DNA from: Colius striatus
Lineage: Eukaryota > Chordata > Aves > Coliiformes > Coliidae
Length of the DNA: 64,000 nucleotides
Reading direction: 5' to 3'
Assembly (NCBI RefSeq): GCF_028858725.1
Contig: NC_084759.1
Coordinates: forward strand, 141,030,671-141,094,670
Positions 46,701-58,700 of this stretch are shown one piece after another; position 1 is the stretch's first letter, and the number at the start of each line of letters is the position of its first letter. Under the pieces are notes generated by a model. The model saw only the letters and a list, made by a program, of their open reading frames with translations, did no database searches and had not been told where the DNA came from. The translations under genes were made by a program, and so were the position numbers.

Positions 46701-49700
46701 ACTGTAGAAGTATGACACCTGAACAACTGCCCTTCTGTGGGGCTACAACCACCTTCCCACAGCCATCACAATCTCGCCTTCAGAGACCTTTAGCAATTCC
46801 AGAGGGCGTTTTTGCAAAGTTGGGTGACCTTTAGTAGCTGGTTCTTTTAAAAGAGCTCTTTTCAAAACTGTTCATGAGGTTGCACCTCTGTTGGAAAGAT
46901 GGCATGTGTAGATTGGACCCTCAAGATACAGGCATGCTGTAGTTTGCAAACCACAAGTAAGTCACAGCTCCAACTGGAGTAACGTTGCACACGTGGATTT
47001 GGTCTGGTGTGCAGAGGCTGTGTGACAGCAAGACAAGAAGTCAGGGTAAGGACAGTTTGAGTTCAGGCTGCCTTGCCCCTTCTAGTCCACAAATCCCACT
47101 TGACCACAGCTTGGTCAGAAGCGCTACCACACGCCGAGATGCTGTGGAGCCGATCGCAGCTATATTTATCCTACTGTGATCTGGAGATTCGACTATGCCC
47201 TGCAATCACTCAGCATCCTCCCCTAGTCTCTGTTCTATATCCAGCACAGTTAAATGATGATGGCTTTTAAGCAATGCCACAGAAGGAAAGAGTTTCCTTT
47301 CAGTGCAAGCACACAAGGGATCGATAAAAGATGCAAGGGTTTTGATCTCCAGTTTACCAGCTAGAATTAATGAAAAAAATTTTGTTTTTCCTTGATCTCT
47401 GGGGTTTTTTGATCTCCACTTTAGGTTTGTTTTATTTTAAGGGGTTGTTTTTGATCTCTAGTTTACTAGCTAGAACGAATGAAATTCAGCTAGAAAGAAA
47501 CTTGTGATGGCACACACAACACGCTGTCATCCCACCTGAACTGACACAGCTGCTCAGGGGCTTTCAGGCAATCCCGTGTGTTAAGATTTTGAGATGCTGA
47601 GAGCCCACAAGGCACATGGGCATTTCAGAGGAGAAGCTATACTGACATGTACTCAAAGGAGTACATTTAAATCATTTATTCAGAAACATCTTCTTTCCTA
47701 AACTAACTTTCTGCAGATCCAATTTTTATATTAACTCCGAGCGTGCTCTAGAAGCTTCACAGCCTGTGCTTTGCATTTGCAACCCCATGGCAAACTGATA
47801 ACTTGCAGACATAGCTGGGATGGAGGGGACCTCTGGCAGGTTACAGTGGAACAATCTTAGAAAAACCTAAAGGGTGCTTAGAGCAGAAAATATATTCCAA
47901 TTCAGATTAAAAAAAAAAAGAGATATGTGTGCCTCACAACGACTTAATGAAGATTTTAATTCTTTTCTAGAAAAAAAATGTGCTTTGGTTTCTGAGCCGT
48001 AGGCACTGCTTAAAAATTGACTCCAGTTAGTCTGAAGGTCAGACTGTACTTTCCCCTTCTCTAGGGGCACAAATCCCAATAAAGCCACATTTGCAGACAC
48101 AGGTTTTGTGCATTTGCATGACAGTTAAGGTTTGGGTCCCTACAGGTTTGAAACCTGAGAACAACAAAGCTGGCCTAAGGGTACTCCTGCCCACTCTCCA
48201 CAGGCACACACCAGTGGGCAGAGCGCCCGTCTGGCATGGGGAATGGGAAGGATGTCCAGCAGTGAGCAAAGTGGAGGTGGGCAGGAGGGATGCAGGCAGA
48301 AGAAGTGGGCAGAGAAGGACAAATGCTACCAAGGGGTGGCTTGAGGTGTTACCTTGGTTGCTTTCTGTCTCCATGGTGGGATCCTGTGAGCTCCCGTTCC
48401 CCACAACAGGTTTTGGGGGCTGCACACCGGTGGCGGAGGCGGCGTGAGCCAGCTGGGGAAAGGGTCCAGGGAGGTGCGGGGGGGGTGGCTGGCGAGGGTG
48501 GTAAGGCACACCCGGCGGGCACACGCGGGAGGACAGCTGCTGCATGGCGATCATCTCTGGGCTGTCCATCATGGAGTCCCCACCCTGGCACCCTCTTTGA
48601 ACCTGAGGCGGTCCCCCAAACAGAGCGGCTGGTGGCTGCAGCATCCTCTGGCCGGTGGCTTTCCCGGGCGGTCTGACGTACCCTGAGGGAGGCACCCCGT
48701 GAGGTAGGAAATTTGATTGCTCAGTCCACTGGCTGGGAGGCAGTGGTGGCCTCATGGCCCGGGGGTCCACCACATGACTCAGGCCACGGGGCTGGAGCGA
48801 TGATCCCATGGGCGCCTTCTCCTCCGGTCCCACGGTGCCCTGACTGTGGCTGCCATTCCACAGGGCCGGGTGTGCGCGGTTCAGGTACTTGTAAGGCCGG
48901 TACATGTGCCCCGGGGGGACCTCCGAGCCTTCCGGTGGCCTCACGGGGGGCCCGTTGTGCCTCGTGGGGAGGAAGCCCTGCTGGAACTGGGCTGGTGGAT
49001 AGACGGTGTCAGGTGAAGGGCCGCTGACTCGCCCCAGCTGCAGGCCGCCTGGCCGGGGCCCCAGCCCGCTGACGGGGGCCGGTCCCGCACACGCCTGCTT
49101 CTCTGGGGCCGCCAGCCTGTGCCCACGGTGCTCGCTCAGTCCCACGGATGGCTAGGTAGGAGGGAGAGAAACAGAGATGGCATGGATATTGGTGAGAGTT
49201 GCTGCACCGAGGAGTGGAGGAGGCCCGTGGGTTCTGGGGTGCTGGATCTCCTAGCTGCAGTGTTTCTTACCTGCATGGCAAAGTGCTGGTGCTGCTGGAC
49301 TGGGTCTCCAGGATGGGGCTCAGGCACTCGTGGCGAGCCGTACAGTTTCATGGGATCGGATCCACGCAGGGGACCAAACGTTCCTGGCACAGCTGGTCTC
49401 TGGGGGATAGGAAGGGGCATGGCAGGGAGAAAGAAAATAATTTGTTACGCTCAGAAAGGCGGCAGGTGAGGTGATGCCAAGGCTGGAGGAAGCACGTGGA
49501 TGAGATTTTTGGAGATACCATAAAAAACCCGTAGTCCCTTCCCTCCGAGGTGACACAGCTCTCCTGTCAAAGCCACCCTCTCATATCCCAGCCATGCATC
49601 CCTACACTCAAGGTTATAACGCACTCGCTTGCCACCCAACTGCTTGGGAGCAAGCAAGAAGACTGGAGGGGGCTGTGGTTTGCTCTAAGAAGAGATGGAG

Positions 49701-52700
49701 GCCACAAGAGCATGCAAGCAGAATGACAGAGGAGCTCATTGCCTCCAGCTCTCCTACTGCCTCCCACTGTCTGCATCACAAGAATCGCTCGAAAAATTTT
49801 ATGTCATCTCTGTCTAAAAGTGTGAGGGGTAGCCTGGATCTGCGGAGCAGCTGATATACCACAACATACCACAAGGCATCAGTGGGTAAGCAGAAAAGAC
49901 AGTGAAGGATGGGTGAGGAACAGAAATACTCAAGGCATGAAATGCAGTAGTACACAGGTAGCACAAAGTTACCAGGCATCTCTAAACTGTAGACACAAAA
50001 GACCAGCTTGCTTAGCATCATAAACTGAAGGTTATGAGAGAAAATGTGATTGCTTTCCATGCACTGCGGGGGGTAACTCTCCAAGGAGAGGAGAGGACTA
50101 GGGGAGTGAGGGATGGTGCAAGCCCACATGCAGACAAGCTGGCGGTGGGAAACGTCAGAAGACTGTTCCCAGCTAGTGTGGCAAAGACTGAAACTGTATC
50201 AGTCTAAATCTAAGGGCAGCAAAAGATTCAGTTGTAGAAATCATAGTCCTGACCCTTAGTCCCTGGGAAAAGGGTCTTGCAATGTAGCAGGGATTTCACA
50301 GTAGAGAGATTCATTCCCCTTTACTTCCCTCCCTCCAGAGGCCTGATGGCTGCAGAACAGCAGAAACTGGTCCTTACCATCTGGCCAGGATGTGGCACAG
50401 GGCTGGGCATGCCGCCATACTGCAGAGAGCGAGGGAAGCCTCGCCCATTCGAAGGGCCCACTTCGAGAGGAGGCTGCACTGGGTTGCCACTTGGATCCTC
50501 TGCAGAGGATGAGGAGAAGGAGGAGGAAGAGGAAGAAGAGGAGGAAGCAGGAGCCCTGGAAGTAGCTCGATATGGTGGAGGTTTTCCTCCATTTTCCAGG
50601 CGTTGCTGCCTCTTGCCTGGTCCATCTGGGTCTCTTGACCGAGTCCAAACACTGCCTGTGCTGGAGCGGCCAGTCCGTCGGCTCCTTTTCTCTCGTCTCC
50701 CGTCTTCTCTGATCCAAAACTCCTCATCTGTGTCACCATCTTCCCCAGGGAAATGCTTCATCATTGCTCGGTGGAAACACCTCTCTAAGTTGTAAGCCAT
50801 CTTGGTATATTCTGCAGTCAAAAAACCCCAACAAGATCAGAGACAGCCTTACAGAGAGAAACAGCTGAGCAACATCAGACTTTCCCCATCAGACAAACCA
50901 TCTTCCTCCAAGAAACTTTGTGGAGGAGAGACTTTTGTTTCTAAACAGTCAACTTTGGCTTACGTTCTCAAACTCAACAAGCAACTCAGTGTCAGATTTG
51001 TTCAGCAACCCCTCCCAGAGGACGAGCACATGGGCATGACAAAGTACCATTAGCGGCACAGCCTGCAGAGTCAGCATTAACTCGGTGTTCCCGCACAGCG
51101 CCAAGAACTGCATTATGAGAGGCACCACCTCTGCTCACAGAGACGTGTGACCTGCACAGTTAGCCAGCAGAGTGCTGAGAGGGAAAAATAATGTGAACTC
51201 CAGCAATGCTATTCCGTTAAGTTCAGAGGCTTTTCTTGGACTCTTTCAAATCTCCATTGTGTGCTATAAGGCAGAGGAAAATCAGCAAACATATTTATCT
51301 TTGTACAGTTTCCAAAGCACTCGCTGACCCTGACACGAAAGCTATTGCCAACACCAGAGTCCTCATTGCATCATTTCCACAGGACAGCTCTGCTCAAAGA
51401 GGGTCTAACTTTTCATTGGATTGGATAGGAAGGAAAAGGCATGTGAGAGGTGTTAATGACAAGGGCTTGAAGCAAATTACTTTCCAGTTGTTTCCACTAA
51501 ACTAATCCTACAGTTCCTTGGGAAACAGAGCTCTCCCAGTGGCAGTGCAGGAATGCTTTTACTTGAGGCCTACAGTGACAAGTTGAGTAGCTCTAACCAT
51601 TTGCCCTTTCAAGGTGGTGCTGGTGAGACAGTCTGCAGTGATGACCCACTATAGGAGAACTGATTTCTTACCTAAGAGACACGTAGAATGGCAATTAAAT
51701 TCAGGGTTCCCCATTTGCAGACTTGTGTTGTTCATTCAATTGCCAAGGAATTAAAAAAACCTACCCTTTCTAACTACCCCAAAGGACTACTACAAGCCTG
51801 ATTAATTCCTCATTTTTCTGTGGTAGCCCATAAACACTGGGAGCTAACCAGGGCTTTTCAAAGTCTCTGTCAGACATTATGAGAAAAAAGGGTGCACACA
51901 CACACACACAGGCACATGGAGGAATGAGCTCAGAAAGAAACAGACTTTTTTATCTTTTTATGTTCTGCCTTCCCCATCTCCCATACTAAGGGAGTCCAAA
52001 TTGTGACAAAAATCTTGCCCAGAACCCCAGGCCTTATTATTCAGGAGCTCCTACTCTTTCATTCAGCCTCCCAAAAATACCCTGAAAGAGAATAAGCACA
52101 AATCAAGTACTGGTGAGTAGGAAGAGATCACTGCTTGCTTTGTCTGAGAACTGCAAATAGACGAACTTAGCATCTTACTGCTCTTACCACTGCCTTCACC
52201 ATTGTACTTAAGACAGTTCCTGAACATGGTCTTCATATCGCCCACAAATTCTTCCTTGGTGCAGTACTGACCTCCATTCAACTTCTTCTCCATGCTAGAA
52301 ATGTCCATGGGGGCCTGAAATGCAACAAAACCTCCCTTCAGTTACAGCAAGTTGCACAGCTGACTTCCTCACAGAAAGGGGATGGGGAGAGGAGACTGTT
52401 CCCAGCTAGTGTCGCAGCCTCTCATCCTTGGTTTCCTTGACCCATAAGGCTAGAAGAGACTACTGGAGTCATGCAGTTTGACTGTAAGGGTAACACAGTC
52501 TACAAAATTTAAAAACACTTCCAAAAAACTGCATCCCAGTCAACAAAGTGCATCAGTCAAGATGGCTGGACCACTTCCCATACCTTAATGATCTGGTAGT
52601 AGTTGGGAGCGTATGATTCGTCAACGGGCTCCAAGAAGGGCCAAGAGTCCTTGTGAGCCTTTACCACATCTAGAACTGGCAGCAGCAGCAAAAGAAAGGT

Positions 52701-55700
52701 GAATGGTTACACACACAGGCCCAGGGGAGTATTTCACTTTGAGCAAGTCACGCAAAGGGGAAAGCTGGGGTAGGACTGACCTTTGTACATGGCTGTGAAC
52801 TCATCGTCCAGTTCAAAGCTGTAATGGGAAACACAACAGTCGAATATGCAGACTGAGGACATGCAAGATATGGTCTTATACTTCATCTTCCCTCATCTGC
52901 CCCGCAAACAGCGTCACGATGCTGACAAACAGGCCTCACCACAGACACTCCTCTAGTCTGGACCCAAGCCAGATGTTTCTCAGCTTACTCCTCATTGTTC
53001 TCCAACCTCACTTCTCCCTCCTCATTCCTTCCCATACTCACTACTGCAACGTGCTCGTGTGCTGCATACCCAGCTGCATACTCACAGATCCTTGGTCCTT
53101 CGCTCTTCCCTGGTAGGGGAACTGGGATCCAAGTGGGAAAGCTCAGGGGGGAGCTCCTTCCCCTGAGCCAGCAGCCAGGCCCGCTCTTCACGAAGCTTCC
53201 TCCTTCTGGCCCGTTCTGCAGGGGAAAGTGGGGAAAACCACTCATCACTTGTCAACAACATCTTGCAGGGAAAACAAAAGCAGTTCCTGCAGCTCTCAAG
53301 AACTCCCAAAAAATGTTCTTGTTCTTTCAGCAAAAGTAACAGCAGCACAGGAGCAGAGGAGGTGAGAATATGGAGTAGCTTCAACATGCCTCTTCATTTT
53401 CCCTTCACTTTACAATCATTGATTTTGAAGCACTACTGAGATACAGATGTTACCCAAGGCAGCTTCCAGACAAATTTCTGACCGTGGTGTAGTACAAAGC
53501 GAGAAGTTCAATGCACAGACCTAGGCATAGATCAGTACAATGGAAATTGCTGGCTTGTTACCATGCTTCAGATGCTTCACCACAGCCAGGTGAACTCAGG
53601 GAAGCTGGTTTTGCACTGAAGTAGATGAAGAACAGCACCAAGGGAAAGGGGAACTTCTATCTACTAGCTGGGTGGCAATGAGTAACTGGGGCTGTTAATA
53701 TCCTCCACCACTGTGGTTAGCTTTAGGAAGATTGCTCAGGCAGGCTTTCACAGCCAGCACCCAGAGTGAGCAAGCTGCCACATCGGAAGGGCCACTAGGA
53801 CAGCTTTGGTTTAAGAGATGGGAGGCAGGAAGAAGCAACGCTGGTAATATAACCTGTGGTTTGCAACCAGACAGATGGCTAACAGATTGCTTCATAATAG
53901 AAAGTTTATGGGCTTTTATGAACCTAATTTCCTTTTTCATATAGGAAATCTGAATTCATTTGACTTGCTAAACACCTGTGGTTGTACCAACTTTCTGTAG
54001 GAGCAGAATTCTGTGAAAGTAATGTTAAAGGAGAGATGTCATAGGAGTAAGACCTCAGAAAACAGGCCACGTCAGGGAACATAGAGTGGAAGGAAGATGG
54101 TGGAGACTTTGCTGATACCCTCCAGCAGAGCCTCCAACTTTGGAAAATGTCAAAGACTCAAGAAGCACCAGCTCCAATGGAAGGGTATTAATTTACTAAC
54201 TCTATCAGTCAAAATCAAACTCGGGATGGGGGTTGAAAGCACGAGAAAACTAAAAATACTGACAAGGTGGGTATTTCCAGGGAGGTCCATGTCCAGATCT
54301 GGTACAAGACTGGTAAAAGTAAGTTAAAATTTTCAGTTGGAAGACCCTAATCACTGAAGTTGGAAGGACAAGACTCACATCTAAGATGTCCTACAGAAAC
54401 TATTACAGCATTTACCGATGAGAAGTCCAACATCAAATTGCAGCTGAGATCATCGGAGTCTGTTCAAGCATAGTTCAGTACTTCATGCTTCTTTTGTAAA
54501 ATTAGTATCACTTAGATGACATTGTAACTGACATCTAAGGTGAGAAAGCTGAGAAAAACTTGAGGTGATGATTTGGGCAGCAAAAGGAAAATCTCATGGC
54601 AATAGTAGCCAAGAGGTATGGTGAGGTAGATTTTGGAAACCCACCAAGGTCTGCCAAGAGTCTGACCTGGTAAACCAACAAGAATCAGGCAGTGTTACCC
54701 TGGTACCACACTGAAGCTCTGTCAGGATTAATACCAGGTCCCTCTTCCATAGCAAGTGATTAATATAGCACGTTAAAAGATCACTGGCAGAGCTCAATGT
54801 GATACTGTTGGCCTGGATTGAGTCCTACCCAGCAGCTTTCAAAATCTAATCAATGCCCTAAAAAGTATCTCAAACAGCTAGAAAGTCATATGTGCAAGAC
54901 AGTATTGGAGCAGCATCTGGGAAGAGAACCGGGAAACTCTAACTTGCTGTTGTGGTAGAAATCTAGAAAGTTGCTTTAGCTCATAAATTCAGGAACGTAC
55001 AGATGGGTCCTGCAGGAGGCTCACTACCTGGGGCGTGTGTTGGAGTGGGGGGAAGAGAAATTTCAGACTGGAAAAAGCAACGTGGTCTAAAGCCAGGCAT
55101 ACAGTCCAAAACAGCAGGTGAAGTGCTGATGAAGTTCATCTGAAAGTAGATATTTCACCCTGTGTTTCTCACCACTCCTCTACAGAAGACCTTACAAAAT
55201 TAATGTTAAATCACAAACAGATCGCAAAACACAAGAAAATCTTTATTACCCTGAGATGTCTGTTGGTGGATGTCCAGTTTTAACAAATCTGAACCAAGAG
55301 AAACAAACTACTTTATTTTCAAATCACTTTCTGTCCCTCGTGAGAACTGTCATAAAAGTAAATGCTAATGAAGAGTGTGCTTGGCAATGAGACAATTAAG
55401 AAGCTGAAGTTTTACCTGGATGGTTGCCGTTTCTCGGGATGAAAAATACTGCAGTGATTTAACCAAACGAGTCAGCCATTTAAAGAACCTTTCCAAATAG
55501 CTTTTGCATAAGCTTAAAAGGAGACTTCTCCAGACTTAGCTTAGATTGACTAGGGATAAGTTTAAACCAAACTTAAAGAAACTGCACAAACCAAAATAAA
55601 AGCATCTGCCAAGAAAAATATGAATGTATGCTAAATTGGCTTAGAACAGTTTACTGACCAATTCCATGCCACTTTCTTTGAGTGGCTCTGATGCCTCTGC

Positions 55701-58700
55701 ACCAGATGATGTAGTGATTTAATTTACCCACAAAAGGACATAGCCTATACCAAAACAAGACCTTTTTACAGGTACATTTATCTTTGCAGCTCTTCTGGAA
55801 CTTCAAGATAAATTTTGTCTATACAGATAGAGAATTGAAGCACAGAGAATATGCAATTTGCCAAGGTGAAACAGGTATCTGTGGCAGGTATGAAAGCTAG
55901 ATGATTCTCAGTTTAATGCGCCAGATTAGTTAGGACCAGGAATATATGAAGGCCAAGCAAGTAATTGGATTTTCTTAAGGTTAGAAAGGTAAGTAGGTAA
56001 AAGAAACTATTCTTAGATAACATCTGGTCTGCTATCAAACATCTGGTAGCAGACTGTTTCATCTTGGAAAGTTTATAAGGTTTGCATGACCTTAATATTT
56101 TTTTCCTTTTCTGTTTCTTTATCCACTTAAGGATCCGTGATCCCTGTACTGCCACACTTTACTGCCACAGCTTTCTGAAGATATTCAGCCTTTCCCTGGA
56201 ACTGCAAAAGCCCAGCCAGCCATGGTGGCAAAAGCAGCAGTTAAAGGAATCCCCAAAAGGTGGGTTGACAGAGAGAAGGTGATCAGAAAGTACCCTGTTC
56301 TAGACACCAGTGCCTACAGGTACTGGCTAAACGTGTGCTGTCTGTGCCTTGATCTGATATATTAAACACAATGTGGTTGTTACTTGCAGAACAGGTTAAA
56401 ACAGTGTTTCATTCAAATCTGCACAAAAAACCATGACCAACACCTGAGGCTGCACCTCTAGTGCTCTATTTAGCCTGGTCCCTTCATCTTTTCTTCTTCA
56501 GTTGGTAAGGCCAGTAGCAATACAAAAATACCACTCTTGCTACTGCCATGTTGTCCTCTTCACTTTCTCGTTAAAGGGAATCTTTCTTTCATCATGCATT
56601 GGACCAAATGCTCTTTGGCAAAAGTAAAGTCAGCTGGAGGCAAGTTGGGGAGATAGAAGAGAACTGAAGAACAACACAAATAGGAAAAAAAAAGTACAGC
56701 TCTGGCAAGGAGGGAAGTAAGCATGACTTGAGAAACAAGACACAGTTGAAGGGTGCACTAGAGAACAGACACCAACAGCAAGGGAGCTAGACAAAGGAAG
56801 CTACGGTCAGACCAATTCATCCAAGGTAAGCGCAAGAAAAGATATTCCCGTTAGCAGGTCTGGCAGAGGCGGATGCAAATAGCAGATCTTAAAAAGCTTC
56901 CACCTCTGCTTCACACTGGCCACACGTACCTTCCACTGCTTTGACCTTTTCCTCCATCTCTCTCTTCCTCTCTTCCTTTAGTAGCTGTTCCTGCTCCCTC
57001 TTCTGCACTGCTATAAGGATTTGGCGCTCCTCCTCTTCCTCTCTGCGTCTCTGCTTCTCCATCGAGCTCGGCACGTTTGGGTTTACCTATGACAAAACAG
57101 TACACCAAAAACTGTAATGCGTTGGCTTATTGAAATCTGAGCAGAGGCAGGTTTAGTTTGAGCAAGCCCTAAAGCACACCTACAATGAATGGCTGAGGGG
57201 AAAAAAAAAGGATTTGTACATATGAATTCTCAGATGAAAAGCAACACGTAAAGGAAAGTTATTTGTCAAGCCATGAAATCCTACTGATATAGGGACAAAA
57301 AGAAGGAGAAGCGATGGGTTAGACAAGCTGCCACTCTGCCAGAGATGCATGTGTAGTTTCTATCCGGGCAAAGGATTTGGGCTGTTGACACCCCCACACA
57401 ACACCTCTACCCCTTTCAGCTAGCAGAGCCTCAAGTTGCAAGTGGGAGCACAAAAGACTATTCTGCCATAAAACAGAGTACTTAAGATAGGAAAAGAGAC
57501 TGGTTCAACCTTGCATCAAGGTTTTCCTCTCACGTTCAAAAGAAGGCCCGATATCGTTCTGTGTGCTAATCTCCCTTGAACTAGCTCTTGCTTGTTTGCT
57601 TGGCTAGTTTTCCTGCTGGCTGCCTCAACTAGTTTTCTCATTCAAGGACGCCTGGATCTTTATTACCCCACTGCCAGCAGGCTGCAAGGCTGTGTTTGAT
57701 CCCACTTAGACTTCAAGCTTCCCAGACTAGGGATCGCCTGCTCCTATTTCTCCAATAAAGGGCAACGTATGTATATGGCAGTGTGGAATTGCCTTCATTA
57801 GCTTAATTTAATTAGATGAGAAATGAATCGGTCATCCACCAGCCAATTCCACCTCTTTGACTTCTGCAAGACCACAATATGTGTGCCTTATCAGCAGGGA
57901 ATACCAGATGGAAAAGAACAATGTGCATACAGTTTTCTCCACCTTCATCAGGGAATAACCAGCAACCACCACTTAGGCAGAAGGCATTTCCTGAGGATTA
58001 GCAATCAGCTGGAGTCCCTTGGCTGCTGCTCAGACCATCAACTTCTCCAGGCCCATTATTAATCCCCAGAAAAAAAAACCCAAACCCAAACCTGGCACCG
58101 TGATTACTATTTTGTCCTTATTCCATTGCCTAGAAATGGAACCTCCACGTGTTTCGATAAATGCCTAGAAATGTTGTCTGGTTTTACTCTACATTCACTT
58201 CCCCTCTGCCTTCCCCTACACAGCACTGCCCTACAATCTCCCCCTGTAGCTTTCCATGGATGAGCATTGTGTATTATCTCCCTGTTTCCAGCAGCAACAG
58301 CATCTTAAGAGAATTATGTTTCAACCACCACCAGCCACGAAGAAGCATCCACGAGAGCGTGATGGGACTCTTGACTTTAGGACCATGTCCTGCACTTAGG
58401 GACAGACTGGATAGCAAAAACGCCTATTCTGTGCTGAACTTTCTAGGTGAAATCCACAACAGAATCTCACTGCAAGGGAACTCTGCCCTTGTTTTCCTTT
58501 TTTTAGATCTCTGTCAAATGTTAGTATTTCACTCTTCTACCTCTTTCCTAGGGAAACTGTTCTGTGAGTCCACACGCCTTCAGGTTAGCCAGCATCTCCT
58601 CACTTTCAGCCTTAAGTTAATTTCTCATCCCCTCATCCCACCCAATAAACCCAGTTCCATTCTCCTGTGTGAACATAAACTCTTCTTTAGGTATATTCCA

